NCBI RefSeq assembly: GCF_001027285.1
Contig: NZ_CP011509.1
Coordinates: 4,224,501-4,288,500, forward strand
Reading direction: 5' to 3'
DNA length: 64,000 nt
Source: Archangium gephyra
Lineage (GTDB): Bacteria > Myxococcota > Myxococcia > Myxococcales > Myxococcaceae
Of this stretch, positions 54,487-63,789 are shown piece by piece. Made by a program: the position numbers and the translations under genes. Numbering within the stretch: position 1 is the stretch's first letter; each line of letters begins with the position of its first letter. A model generated the notes under the pieces. The model had not been told where the DNA came from. It made no database searches and was given only the letters and a program-made list of their open reading frames with translations.

Positions 54487-56079
54487 TTGCCACTGGAACT
54501 GGCGCAGACACAGGGAGCGGTGCCACGCGGTCGGCTGCTGCTGGTGGACGACGAGGAATACATCCTGAAGTCCATCCGGCGGGTGCTCCGTCGAGGCGAT
54601 TGGCAGATCGAGACGGCCTCTGATGCGGAGGAGGGCCTCAAGGCCCTCGAACGCTTCACGCCCGAGGTGGTGATCTCCGACTTCAGGATGCCGGGGATGA
54701 ATGGCGTGGAGTTCCTCAGCCGGGTGAAGGCGCAGGTGCCCCGGGCCCAGCGCATCATGCTCACCGGGCAGGCGGATCAGCAGGCCATCGAGGAGGCAAT
54801 CAACCGGTCGGAGATCTTCCGTTTCATCTCGAAGCCTTGGAACGACAGCCATCTGGTGCTGACGGTCAAGAGCGCGTTCGAGCAGTACGCGCTCCAGGCG
54901 GAGAACGAGCGGCTGTTGCGGGTGACGCAGCAGCAGAACGAGGAGCTGCGGCGGCTCAACGCGGAGCTGGAGACCCGCGTGGCGCTGCGCACGCACCTGC
55001 TGAGCCAGGCCAAGCGCGAGTGGGAGCTGTCGTTCGACTCCATCGAGACGCCGCTGGCGGTGGTGCGCCGCGACTTCGGGGTGCGCCGCGCCAACCGGGC
55101 GTACACGGACCTGGCGGGGGAGCGGCTCAAGGAGCCGCTGTCCGAGCTATCCGAGGAGGGCGCCGAGCAGCTGTGCCACAAGCTGTTGTTCGACCGGGAC
55201 ACGCCGTGTCCGGGCTGCCCGCTGCCCGAGGCGCTGCACAGCGGCAAGGGCGCGCGCGCGGAGATCAGCCAGCGGGGGCGCACCTATGCCATGGCGGCCT
55301 ACCCGCTGACGACCGAGGGGCGTGCCGTGTGCTCCTACCGGGACATCAGCGACGAGCGCGAGATGACGCGCCGGCTCATCGACACCGAGAAGATGGCGGC
55401 GGTGGGCCAGCTCGCCGGGGGTGTGGCGCATGAGATCAACAACCCGCTGGGCGGCATCCTCGCCTTCGCGCAGTTGATGAAGCGCGACGAGGGCCGCAAC
55501 GCCTCCGATCTGGAGTCGTTGGATCTCATCGAGGAGAGCGCGCTGCGCTGCAAGCGCATCGTCGAGAGCCTCCTGAAGTTCAGCCGCCACAGCCGGACGG
55601 AGGATCGCCGGGCCTTCCAGCTCAACAAGTGCGCGGAGGACTCGGCGGTGCTCTTCGGGGCCCAGCTCAAGGCGTACTCCAAGGTGCGGCTGGAGCTGCG
55701 CCTGGCGCCGGAGCTGCCGGAGCTGTTCGGAGATCCGAGTCAGCTGTCGCAGGTGATGCTCAACCTGCTGCAGAACGGGCTGCACGCCCTGCCCGCCGAG
55801 GGCGGCGTGCTGTGCCTGGAGACGGGGAAGGAAGGCGACCGGTGCTACTTCCGGGTCGCCGACACGGGCACGGGTATCGAGGAGAGGTACCTGGGGCACA
55901 TCTTCGAGCCGTCGTTCACCACCAAGCCGCCCGGCCAGGGCACGGGCCTGGGCCTGTCGATCGCCTACCGCATCGTCGAGGACCACGGCGGCATCATCAA
56001 GGTGGACACCCAGATGGGTGAGGGCTCGCGCTTCACCGTCTACATCCCCATTCCCCTGCAGCTCGAGAGGTTGCCATGA
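54487..56079 (+). CDS. Receiver-PAS-histidine kinase hybrid
   Basis: About 530 residues. The TTG at 54487 or GTG at 54520 are both possible; the receiver begins just after the latter at [18 protein letters not shown]. The receiver has Asp in [13 protein letters not shown] and Lys in FISKPWND, then a coiled coil (about 145-195), a PAS domain (200-310) containing the Cys pair DTPCPGCPL, HisKA with [16 protein letters not shown] (His about 345) and HATPase_c with [12 protein letters not shown] and GTGLGLSIA. It is translationally coupled to the NtrC-type regulator downstream. The PAS cysteines could bind metal or sense redox; this is inferred. Confidence 0.92.
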   Translation: MPLELAQTQGAVPRGRLLLVDDEEYILKSIRRVLRRGDWQIETASDAEEGLKALERFTPEVVISDFRMPGMNGVEFLSRVKAQVPRAQRIMLTGQADQQAIEEAINRSEIFRFISKPWNDSHLVLTVKSAFEQYALQAENERLLRVTQQQNEELRRLNAELETRVALRTHLLSQAKREWELSFDSIETPLAVVRRDFGVRRANRAYTDLAGERLKEPLSELSEEGAEQLCHKLLFDRDTPCPGCPLPEALHSGKGARAEISQRGRTYAMAAYPLTTEGRAVCSYRDISDEREMTRRLIDTEKMAAVGQLAGGVAHEINNPLGGILAFAQLMKRDEGRNASDLESLDLIEESALRCKRIVESLLKFSRHSRTEDRRAFQLNKCAEDSAVLFGAQLKAYSKVRLELRLAPELPELFGDPSQLSQVMLNLLQNGLHALPAEGGVLCLETGKEGDRCYFRVADTGTGIEERYLGHIFEPSFTTKPPGQGTGLGLSIAYRIVEDHGGIIKVDTQMGEGSRFTVYIPIPLQLERLP

Positions 56080-57554
56080 CGCCACAGCCAGTTGCTGCAC
56101 CCGGCGCCAGGCGCGCCAAGATCCTGGTCGTGGATGACGATCCGATCGTCCTCAAGGCGGTCACGTCCATCCTCAAGCGGGAGGACTACCAGGTCGTCTC
56201 CATCGACGACGCCGTGGAAGGCCTGACGGCGGCGAAGGACCCGTCCATCGACGTGGCCGTCCTGGACATCAAGATGCCCAACCTGTCCGGCATGGACCTG
56301 CTGCGCGGAATCAAGGCGGCGCGTCCGGACGTGGAGGTCATCATGATGACGGCCTTCGCCACCGTGGAGACGGCGGTGGAGGCGGTGAAGGCCGGCGCGT
56401 ACGACTACCTCACCAAGCCCTTCGAGAACATCGACGAAGTGAGCATGACGGTGGCCAAGGCCGCCGAGCGCAAGGCGCTGCGGGACAGGGCGCGGGCGCT
56501 GGAGGAGGCGCTCACCGCGCGCAACCAGTTCGAGGAGCTCATCGGCCAGTCGTCGCAGATGCGCAGCGTCTTCAAGCTGGTGGAGACGGTGAGCCACTCG
56601 ACGGCCACGGTGCTCGTGCAGGGCGAGAGCGGCACGGGCAAGGAGCTGGTGGCCCGGGCCATCCACTACCGCAGCGCGCGCAAGGACAAGCCCTTCGTGG
56701 CCGTCAACTGCTCGGCGCTGTCGGACACGCTGCTGGAGAGCGAGCTGTTCGGCCACGTGAAGGGCAGCTTCACCGGAGCCACGTCCAACAAGAAGGGCCT
56801 CTTCGAGGCGGCCGACGGCGGCACCATCTTCCTGGACGAGATTGGCGACGTGCCCCCCGCCACCCAGGTGCGCCTCTTGCGCGTGCTGCAGGAGGGCGAG
56901 GTCAAGCGCGTGGGCGCCAACGAGCCGGTGAAGGTGGACGTGCGCGTCATCGCCGCCACGCACGTGGACCTGAACCGGGCCAAGGAGCAGGGCAAGTTCC
57001 GCGAGGACCTGTTCTACCGGCTCAACGTCATCACGATTGATCTGCCGCCGCTGCGCGACAGGCCCGAGGACGTGCCGCTGCTGGCGCACCACTTCCTCAA
57101 GCTGTACGCGGCGAAGGTGGGCAAGCGGGTGACGGGCTTCACGCCGCGCGCGATGGAGGCGCTCACCTGCAACCGGTGGACGGGCAACGTGCGCGAGCTG
57201 GAGAACGTCATCGAGCGCGCGGTGGTGCTCACCTCCAAGGAGGTGCTGGACGTCGACGACCTGCCGCCAGGCTTCCAGGACGCGCCGCAGGCCGGGGCCC
57301 AGGTGGAGGTGTTCAGCCTGGCGCACCTGCCGTACGCCCAGGCGAAGCGGCTGGCCATGCGCGCCTTCGAGCGGCGCTACCTCACCGCGCTGCTCGAGAA
57401 GCACAACCACAACGTCTCCAGCGCCGCGCGCGCCGCGGGCGTGGATCGCTCCAACTTCCGCCGCCTGCTCAAGCAGTACGAGGTGGCCGGGCGCTCCATG
57501 AAGCGCGGCAAGGACGGCGACGGCGACGACGACGCGCTCGAGGCCGCCTCCTGA
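56076..57554 (+). CDS. NtrC-family sigma-54 response regulator
   Basis: A 492-residue protein; ATG overlaps the kinase stop as ATGA. Receiver: ILVVDDDPIVLKAV, Asp in AVLDIKMPNLSG, Lys in YLTKPFEN. AAA+: Walker A GESGTGKE, the sigma-54 loop reads GSFTGA in place of GAFTGA, Walker B FLDEIGDV, arginine finger region FREDLFYRLNV. Fis HTH at the C-terminus: SSAARAAGVDRSNFRRLL (about 450-470). It is the cognate output of the hybrid kinase upstream. The Ser in the loop still occurs in active regulators, so function is expected. Confidence 0.94.
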   Translation: MTPQPVAAPGARRAKILVVDDDPIVLKAVTSILKREDYQVVSIDDAVEGLTAAKDPSIDVAVLDIKMPNLSGMDLLRGIKAARPDVEVIMMTAFATVETAVEAVKAGAYDYLTKPFENIDEVSMTVAKAAERKALRDRARALEEALTARNQFEELIGQSSQMRSVFKLVETVSHSTATVLVQGESGTGKELVARAIHYRSARKDKPFVAVNCSALSDTLLESELFGHVKGSFTGATSNKKGLFEAADGGTIFLDEIGDVPPATQVRLLRVLQEGEVKRVGANEPVKVDVRVIAATHVDLNRAKEQGKFREDLFYRLNVITIDLPPLRDRPEDVPLLAHHFLKLYAAKVGKRVTGFTPRAMEALTCNRWTGNVRELENVIERAVVLTSKEVLDVDDLPPGFQDAPQAGAQVEVFSLAHLPYAQAKRLAMRAFERRYLTALLEKHNHNVSSAARAAGVDRSNFRRLLKQYEVAGRSMKRGKDGDGDDDALEAAS

Positions 57555-57562
57555 GTTTCGAG

Positions 57563-57581
57563 GGCTGAGAAGGGCTCAGCC
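57563..57581. terminator. Shared hairpin between convergent regulator and rarA
   Basis: GGCTGAG (57563-57569) and CTCAGCC (57575-57581) form a 7-bp stem with 5-nt loop in the 21-bp gap, reaching into the rarA stop. It could terminate both genes; no T tract. Confidence 0.4.
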
Positions 57582-58907
57582 GTCCTCCCCCGGCTCGCGG
57601 GAGCGCTCCGCGAGCTGGCGTTGGATGTCCTCGTAGCGCTCGGCCAGCTCCCGCTCGAGGCCATTGTGCGTGGGCTGGTAGAAGCGCCGGCCGCGCAGGG
57701 CCTCCGGGAGGTAGTCCTCGGGGACGTAGTGGCCCTCGAAGTTGTGGGGGTACTTGTAGCCGGCGCCGTACCCCAGCGACTTCATCAGCTTCGTGGGCGC
57801 GTTGCGCAGGTGCAGGGGCACGGGCAGCGGCCCTCTCTCCGTGACGGCGGCGCGTGCCGCGGCGTACGCGGTGAGCACGGCGTTCGACTTGGGCGCCAGC
57901 GCCAGGTACGTCACCGCCTGGGTGAGCGGCAGGGTGCCCTCGGGCAGGCCCACCAGCTCGAAGGCCCGCAGCGCGTCCACCGCCACGCTCAGGGCCCGGG
58001 GGTCCGCGTTGCCAATGTCCTCCGAGGCGAAGATGACCATGCGCCGGAGGATGAAGACGGGATCCTCGCCCGCCTCCAGCATGCGCGTCATCCAGTAGAG
58101 CGCGGCGTCCACGTCCGAGCCCCGCATGGATTTGATGAAGGCGCTGATGACGTTGTAGTGCTCCTCGCCGCCCTTGTCGTACAGCAGCGCCTTGTGCTGC
58201 AGGGCCTCCTCGGCGCTGGCCTTGTCCACCCGGGAGCCCCCGTGCGCGGCCGCCGCCTCCAGCGCGGTGAGCGCCCGGCGCGCGTCGCCTCCGGAGGCCT
58301 GGACGATGAAGGTGAGGGCCTCGTCGTCCACCTGCACCCGGCCTCCGAGGCCCCGGGGGTCCATCACCGCTCGGCGCAGCAACGCCACCAGCTCCTCCTC
58401 TTCCAGCCCTCGCAGGGTGACGACGCGGGCGCGGGACAGGAGCGCGGCGTTCACCTCGAAGGAGGGGTTCTCCGTGGTGGCCCCGATGAGGGTGACGGTG
58501 CCCTTCTCCACGTGGGGCAGCAGCGCGTCCTGCTGCGCCTTGTTGAAGCGGTGGATCTCATCCACGAAGAGGAGGGTGCGCTGGCGGTTCATCCTCCAGC
58601 GCTCCTGGGCGCGGGCCACCGTCTCGCGGATGTCCTTCACGCCGGAGAGCACGGCGGAGAGGGACTCGAAGGCGGAGCCGGTGGAGTGGGCGATGACGTG
58701 GGCCAGCGTCGTCTTGCCCGTCCCCGGGGGGCCCCAGAGGATGAGGGACGGCACCTGGTCCTGCTGGATGGCCCGGCGGAGGAAGCGGCCCTCGCCCGTC
58801 AGGTGCTCCTGCCCGACGAAGTCCTCCAGGCGGGTGGGGCGCATCCGCTCGGCCAGGGGGGCCAGGGCGGCCTGGTCCTTCTGGCTGGCATGCTCGAAGA
58901 GGTCCAT
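57576..58907 (-). CDS. rarA: Replication-associated recombination protein RarA (MgsA)
   Basis: A 443-residue protein; ATG at 58907 (MDLFEHAS) has AGGA 7 bp upstream. AAA+ motifs: LILWGPPGTGKTTLAHVIA (Walker A), TLLFVDEIHRFNKAQQD (Walker B with the family's HRFNKAQQD), sensor 1 LIGATTENPSFEVNAALLSR and sensor 2 GGDARRALTALE. The C-terminal tetramerisation region ends FEGHYVPEDYLPEALRGRRFY. RarA acts at stalled replication forks and interacts with SSB. A monocistronic core gene divergent from nadK. Confidence 0.96.
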   Translation of the reverse strand: MDLFEHASQKDQAALAPLAERMRPTRLEDFVGQEHLTGEGRFLRRAIQQDQVPSLILWGPPGTGKTTLAHVIAHSTGSAFESLSAVLSGVKDIRETVARAQERWRMNRQRTLLFVDEIHRFNKAQQDALLPHVEKGTVTLIGATTENPSFEVNAALLSRARVVTLRGLEEEELVALLRRAVMDPRGLGGRVQVDDEALTFIVQASGGDARRALTALEAAAAHGGSRVDKASAEEALQHKALLYDKGGEEHYNVISAFIKSMRGSDVDAALYWMTRMLEAGEDPVFILRRMVIFASEDIGNADPRALSVAVDALRAFELVGLPEGTLPLTQAVTYLALAPKSNAVLTAYAAARAAVTERGPLPVPLHLRNAPTKLMKSLGYGAGYKYPHNFEGHYVPEDYLPEALRGRRFYQPTHNGLERELAERYEDIQRQLAERSREPGEDG

Positions 58908-59008
58908 GGAGCAATCCTGTCGTCCGGGTCCCACGTGTCACAGGGTCATCGAAGCGGCCATTTCGTCCAGCGCTTCCCTGGCCGCCTGGACTAGAACCTG
59001 GGCCCATC

Positions 59009-59854
59009 GTGCAGACCCTGTTGCTCGTCGCCAAGAAGGACAAGCCCGAAGCGGCGGAGCTGGCCGCTCGCATCCGGGAGCGCTACCCCTCGCATGACGT
59101 GCTGGGGGACCGGCTCCTGGCCCATACGCTCGGCTGGCCCCGGGTGGACGACCGCGAGCTGGCCACCCGGGCCGACCTGGTGGTGGTGCTGGGGGGAGAT
59201 GGCACCCTCATCCACGCGGCCCGGTTGCTGGACGGACGCCCCACGCCCATTCTCGGCGTCAACCTGGGCAGCCTGGGCTTCATGACGGAAATCCCCGTCG
59301 AGGAGCTGTTCCTCTCGCTGGACGAGGTGCTCGCCGGCCGCTTCAAGACGGACTCGCGGATGAAGCTCTGCTCGCGGCTGGTGCGCGACGGCAAGGTGCT
59401 GGTGCAGGACGAGGTCCTCAACGACGTGGTCATCAACAAGGGCGCGCTGGCGCGCATCGCGGACCACGAGGTGTCCGTCGAGGGCGTGCCCATCGCCACG
59501 TACAAGGCGGACGGCGTCATCCTGGCCACGCCCACCGGCTCCACCGCGTACTCGCTGTCGGCGGGTGGCCCCATCGTGCACCCGTCGGTGGACTGCACGG
59601 TGCTCACGCCCATCTGCTCGCACGCGCTCACGCACCGCCCCATCGTCGTGCCGGCGGACCGGACCATCCGCATCACCCTGGCCAGCGAGACGGCGGACAC
59701 CTTCCTCACGCTGGACGGGCAGACGGGCCACGGCCTGCAGTGCGGCGACAGCATCGAGGTGGTGCGCTCGCCCAACCGGGTGAACCTGGTGCGCAACACC
59801 CGCGTGGGCTACTTCACCATCCTCCGGCAGAAGCTCCACTGGGGCGAGCGGTAG
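59009..59854 (+). CDS. nadK: NAD kinase
   Basis: A 281-residue protein of normal length with GTG start. It phosphorylates NAD to NADP. The family signature LVVVLGGDGTLIHAARL (catalytic Asp in GGDG), ILGVNLGSLGFMTEI and the substrate loop ADGVILATPTGSTAYSLSAGGPIV are complete. The C-terminus contains PICSHALTHRPIVVP. It is followed after 7 bp by the ElyC-like gene, probably in one operon. Confidence 0.97.
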   Translation: MQTLLLVAKKDKPEAAELAARIRERYPSHDVLGDRLLAHTLGWPRVDDRELATRADLVVVLGGDGTLIHAARLLDGRPTPILGVNLGSLGFMTEIPVEELFLSLDEVLAGRFKTDSRMKLCSRLVRDGKVLVQDEVLNDVVINKGALARIADHEVSVEGVPIATYKADGVILATPTGSTAYSLSAGGPIVHPSVDCTVLTPICSHALTHRPIVVPADRTIRITLASETADTFLTLDGQTGHGLQCGDSIEVVRSPNRVNLVRNTRVGYFTILRQKLHWGER

Positions 59855-59861
59855 CGCGGGC

Positions 59862-60632
59862 GTGTTCGTCTTCCTGTCGAAGGTGTTGGATCTGCTGCTC
59901 GCGCCACTCTCGTGGGGCCTGCTGCTGGGCGTGGTGGGCCTGCTGCTGCGCCGGAGACGGGCGCGGCTGGCGGCGGGGCTGCAGGGGCTGGGGCTGCTGG
60001 TGGTGTACGTCTTCTCGCTCGAGCCGGTGGCCAATGGCCTCCAGCGGTGGGTGGAGGCGGGCGCGGTGTCCACGTACCGGCCGGACACGGTCTATGACGC
60101 CGTCATCGTGCTGGGCGGCGCGGTGGACGCGGACGCCACCGAGCGCTCGGGACTGCCCGAGTACACCCACCCGGTGGAGCGGATCCTCCGCGGCTACGAG
60201 CTGCTGCGGCAGGGGAGGGCGCGCCAGGTGCTGATCTCGGGAGGCACGCTGGACACGCGGCCCGGGGCGCTGGTGGAGGCGGACATCCTGGCGCGGCAGC
60301 TGCGGCTGTGGGGCGTCGAGCCGGAGCGCATGGTGCTGGAGGGGCGCAGCCGCAACACGCGGGAGAACGCGGTGGAGTCCGAGCGCCTCATCCGGGAGAA
60401 GGGCTGGCGGCGGCTGGTGCTGGTGACGAGCGCGGCGCACATGCCGCGGGCGCTGGGGACCTTTGAAGCGGTGGGGCTGAAGCCGGACACGCTGGTGGTG
60501 GACGTGCGCGCGCACGACTGGCACCTGCGCGGGACGTGGTGGCAGCCGCGGGCCTCCAACCTGTCGGCGGGGTCGGACGCCCTGCGCGAGCTCTTCGGGC
60601 GCCTCGTCTACCGGCTGCGCGGCTGGGCCTGA
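59862..60632 (+). CDS. ElyC/SanA/YdcF-family (DUF218) membrane-associated protein
   Basis: A 256-residue protein with GTG start 7 bp after nadK. Two N-terminal membrane helices (about 1-50) are followed by the DUF218 domain: YDAVIVLGGAVDADA, VERILRGYELLRQG, VLISGGTLDTRPG, MVLEGRSRNTRENAV and LVLVTSAAHMPRALGTF. The order and residues match ElyC, an envelope biogenesis factor involved in peptidoglycan and lipid-carrier homeostasis in E. coli. Enzymatic activity for the family is not established. Confidence 0.88.
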   Translation: MFVFLSKVLDLLLAPLSWGLLLGVVGLLLRRRRARLAAGLQGLGLLVVYVFSLEPVANGLQRWVEAGAVSTYRPDTVYDAVIVLGGAVDADATERSGLPEYTHPVERILRGYELLRQGRARQVLISGGTLDTRPGALVEADILARQLRLWGVEPERMVLEGRSRNTRENAVESERLIREKGWRRLVLVTSAAHMPRALGTFEAVGLKPDTLVVDVRAHDWHLRGTWWQPRASNLSAGSDALRELFGRLVYRLRGWA

Positions 60633-60659
60633 GCCCTTCCGAGGTGCTCGGGAAACCCC

Positions 60660-62351
60660 CTACGGGTGCGCGCTCGCCGTGCCCGGGCAGGACAGGACGT
60701 GCTTGCCGTCCTCGTGCTCCTTGTCGTCCTTCCTGGCGAGCTCCCGGGCCCCCCCGCGCAGCCGCTCGATGCGGCCCGTGGTGGCGGGGGCGATGGACTC
60801 GGCGGAGGCGAAGGCATCGCGCAGCACGTCCTGCGTGGTGCGGCCCTTGTCGGGCGAGACGCGGTACTTCGCGCCCTTGAACATGCTGTACCCGTCACCG
60901 CCGCCGGACATGTACGAGTTGGTGGCGAGCGAGTACGTCCGCTTCACATCCAACGGCTCGCCATTCACGGTGACGCGGACGATCCGGTCGCCCGGGGGGC
61001 GGCACACGTCGAAGGCGTACTGGATGCCGGAGACCTGGGGGAAGCGGCCGGGGTCCGTCTCCTCGGCGCTGCGGCTCACGCCGTGCTCGAGCGCCTGGCG
61101 CAGCACCGCGCCCGACACCTCGATGCTCACCACCGAGCCCGGGTAGGGGTGGATGGCCAGCACGTCGCGCCGGGTGAGCGGGCCCGGCCTCAGCACCGAG
61201 TCCGAGCGGATGGAGCCCCCATTGATGAGCGCCACCTCCGCGCCGGCGGCCTGGCGGTAGGCGTCCGCGACGAAGGAGGCCAGGTTCGTCTCGTGGCTGC
61301 GGTTGGATTCCTCGAGGGCATCCAGGGGCACCCGCGTGCGGCCCACGGGCTGGGACAGCTCGGCCATCATCGCGTCGTACTCGCGCATGGCCTTGGCGAA
61401 GGCGGGGTCCTCCGGCACCTCGGGCGTCACCGGCAGCATGTCGAAGTCCATGCTCTTGAGCTTGCCGCTCTGGGTGCCCACGTGCAGGGTGACGCGCCCC
61501 AGCTCCCGCGCCTCGGAGGACATCTTGATGATGGGCGTGCCGTTGGACACCGCCTGCATCATCACGTGCTCGTGGCCACCGATGATGAGATCGATGGGGG
61601 CGCAGCGGGCCAGCACCTTGTCCTCGGCGACGAACAGGTGCGTGAGGCCGATGATGATCTGCGCGCCCTGCTTGCGCATCTGCGGCACCAGCTCGCGCGC
61701 CTTGGCGCAGGTGTCCGTGAAGTACACGTCCGGGCCCGGCTTGGAGCTGTACTTCGTCTTGCCCAGCAGCACCCCGAAGATGCCCACCTTCACGCCGCCC
61801 ACCTCGCGGATGACGAAGGGCGGGGTCTCGCCGAAGGTGCGGCCCGTCTTCTTGTCCATGACGTTGGCGCCCAGCCAGGTGAAGCGGGACTCCCGGATGC
61901 GCTCGAGCATCACGTCGGGGCCGAAGTCGAACTCGTGGTTGCCCAGCACCGCGAAGTCCAGGCCGAGCGCGTTCCACGCGTCGATCATCTGCTTGCCCTT
62001 GTGGAAGGTGGACTCCACGGAGGGCCCCAGCGTGTCACCGGCCATGAGGAACAGCGTGTTCGGCGACTCGGCGAGCACCTGCTTGCGCAGGGTGGACAGC
62101 CGCCCCAGTCCGCCCCGGGCCCCGAAGTCCACCGGGGTGAACTGGTACACGTCGTTGACGTGCAGCAGCGTGAGGGTGACGGTGGGTTCCTCTTCCTGCT
62201 CCGCCTCGGAGGCCGCGTTCTCGGCGGGTCTGGACTCCGCGGCCGGGGAGGACGTGGGTGCGCTCCCAGGGAGCGAGGCGCAACCAGCGGCGAGAAGCAG
62301 GGCGGCCAGGAGGGTGGCCAGGGGGCTCGGCGGGCGGAACGGGAAGGACAT
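60660..62351 (-). CDS. 5'-nucleotidase / 2',3'-cyclic phosphodiesterase lipoprotein
   Basis: A 563-residue protein; ATG at 62351 gives a signal peptide ending in the lipobox LAAGC. Calcineurin-like phosphoesterase domain (about 60-330): LLHVNDVYQF (Asp; the usual His is Tyr), AGDTLGPSV, VLGNHEFDFG (catalytic Asn-His) and LIIGGHEHVM. The C-terminal 5'-nucleotidase domain (about 360-530) has ALINGGSIRSDS and TNSYMSGGGDGYSMFKG. The protein releases phosphate from extracellular nucleotides. It is predicted to be anchored in the outer or inner membrane facing the periplasm. Confidence 0.92.
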   Translation of the reverse strand: MSFPFRPPSPLATLLAALLLAAGCASLPGSAPTSSPAAESRPAENAASEAEQEEEPTVTLTLLHVNDVYQFTPVDFGARGGLGRLSTLRKQVLAESPNTLFLMAGDTLGPSVESTFHKGKQMIDAWNALGLDFAVLGNHEFDFGPDVMLERIRESRFTWLGANVMDKKTGRTFGETPPFVIREVGGVKVGIFGVLLGKTKYSSKPGPDVYFTDTCAKARELVPQMRKQGAQIIIGLTHLFVAEDKVLARCAPIDLIIGGHEHVMMQAVSNGTPIIKMSSEARELGRVTLHVGTQSGKLKSMDFDMLPVTPEVPEDPAFAKAMREYDAMMAELSQPVGRTRVPLDALEESNRSHETNLASFVADAYRQAAGAEVALINGGSIRSDSVLRPGPLTRRDVLAIHPYPGSVVSIEVSGAVLRQALEHGVSRSAEETDPGRFPQVSGIQYAFDVCRPPGDRIVRVTVNGEPLDVKRTYSLATNSYMSGGGDGYSMFKGAKYRVSPDKGRTTQDVLRDAFASAESIAPATTGRIERLRGGARELARKDDKEHEDGKHVLSCPGTASAHP

Positions 62352-62545
62352 GGGTGTTCGTCTGGGAGTCCAATGTCCCATGTCCGGCCCGCTTGTGCAT
62401 CCTTTCACGTGACCTCCCCGTGACGCGGTGTGGCGAGGTGCGTCTCCCTCCTCGCCTGGGAGGTTGCACGGGTCCGCGGACGCTTCACTACGGGTGGGGG
62501 ACGGGGACGGAGATGGAGCACGCCGGCTCGCTCGGGGAGCGGCGC

Positions 62546-63292
62546 TCAGACGGTGTAGCGGCGCCCCTGTGCGAGCGGCTCGATGTTGCTCGCCCCGAGC
62601 TCGAAGTCATCCGGGTAGTGGATGAGCCGCATCTTCGCGCGCAGGGCGGCGGGCAGCGCGGCCAATTTCTCGTAGGGCGTGTGCACGCCGTAGTTCGTCT
62701 CGTGCACCACGAGGTCCGCCTCGGCGAGCCAGGAGATGAGGCCCTCGTCGTAGGCGGTGTCGGCGCTGTAGCCCAGGCAGCGGCCCCCGGCGCGGATGCG
62801 CAGGGCCGTGGTGGGCACGTGGTGGTAGGTGAGGCGGCTCTCGATGGAGAAGGGCCCGAAGCGCACGGCGGCCTCGGTGGAGAGCGGGTGGGGCTCGAAG
62901 TAGTCCTCGAAGCCATGGCGCTGGGGCTCGCCGCCGGGCTTGCGGATGAGGTCCTCCATGCCCGCGGCGAGGTGGCCCTCCCAGAGCCGGCGCGTCACGT
63001 CCGGGTGGGCGAGCAGCTTCAACTTCCGCTTGAGGACGAAGAAGGAGAAGTAGCCGAGCCCCTCCACGCCCGAGCTGTGGTCCGCGTGCAGGTGGGTGAG
63101 GACGAGGCCCGACACCCGGTCCGCGTCCAGCTGCACGCCCGAGGAGAGGCTGGCCTCGCGCATCATCTTGCGGATGGGGTGGGGGCAGTCGATGAGGAGT
63201 ACCTGGCCCTCGGCTTCGAGCGCCAGACACGAGGAGTAGTTCAGCGCGGAGAAGGCATCGCCAACGCCGAGGGTGACGAAGGACAGGCTCAT
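62546..63292 (-). CDS. Metallo-beta-lactamase-fold hydrolase (RNase Z-like)
   Basis: A 248-residue protein; ATG shares one base with the coaD stop (TGATG); a GTG one codon earlier is also possible. The metal motif THLHADHSSGVEGL is complete (HxHxDH), with further ligands in YHHVPT, SADTAYDEG (Asp) and HETNYGV (His). VTLGVGDAFSALNYSSCL at the start matches the RNase Z-like/arylsulfatase AtsA branch. The substrate is unknown. It is the last gene of the MFS-coaD-MBL operon. Confidence 0.88.
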   Translation of the reverse strand: MSLSFVTLGVGDAFSALNYSSCLALEAEGQVLLIDCPHPIRKMMREASLSSGVQLDADRVSGLVLTHLHADHSSGVEGLGYFSFFVLKRKLKLLAHPDVTRRLWEGHLAAGMEDLIRKPGGEPQRHGFEDYFEPHPLSTEAAVRFGPFSIESRLTYHHVPTTALRIRAGGRCLGYSADTAYDEGLISWLAEADLVVHETNYGVHTPYEKLAALPAALRAKMRLIHYPDDFELGASNIEPLAQGRRYTV

Positions 63293-63789
63293 CACGGGCT
63301 CCGGAGGGAAGGGGGACTCAAGCGGGACCGCAGCTTCGCCGCGACCGCGGGCGGGCAGAAGTCCGAAACGTCCTCGCCGCGCGCCAGCTTCTCCTTGAGG
63401 CGGCTGCTGCTCACCTCGGCGAGATGGGACTCGGCGGGGAGGAAGAGGGTGGACAGGTCCGGGGCGAGCGCGCGATTGGCCTGGGCGAGCGTCGTCTCGA
63501 ATTGGGCATCCGTGGCGCCGCGCACCCCGCGCAGCAGCACGCTGGCGCCGATGGCCCGCGCGTAGTCCACGATGAGGCCCTCGGTGCTGGCCACGGTGAC
63601 GTTGGGGTGGAGCGCCACCACCTCGCGCAGCAACTCCATGCGCTCGGCCACGGTGAGGAGGGTGCGCTTGTCGGGGTTGATGGCCACCACCACCACGACA
63701 TGGCCGAAGAGGCGCGCGGCCTGACGGACGACGGAGAGGTGGCCAGCGGTCACCGGATCGAAGCTGCCGGCGTAGACGGCGATGGTCAT
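63292..63789 (-). CDS. coaD: Phosphopantetheine adenylyltransferase
   Basis: A 165-residue protein; ATG 4 nt-coupled to the upstream MFS stop (TGATG) after GAGGTG. The nucleotidyltransferase motif AVYAGSFDPVTAGHLSVV (the TxGH His), GVRGATDAQFETTLAQANR and the C-terminal ISSSxxK-like VSSSRLKEKLARG are all present. It makes dephospho-CoA from 4'-phosphopantetheine in the penultimate step of CoA synthesis. Placement between a transporter and an MBL hydrolase suggests co-transcription without an obvious shared pathway. Confidence 0.96.
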   Translation of the reverse strand: MTIAVYAGSFDPVTAGHLSVVRQAARLFGHVVVVVAINPDKRTLLTVAERMELLREVVALHPNVTVASTEGLIVDYARAIGASVLLRGVRGATDAQFETTLAQANRALAPDLSTLFLPAESHLAEVSSSRLKEKLARGEDVSDFCPPAVAAKLRSRLSPPSLRSP

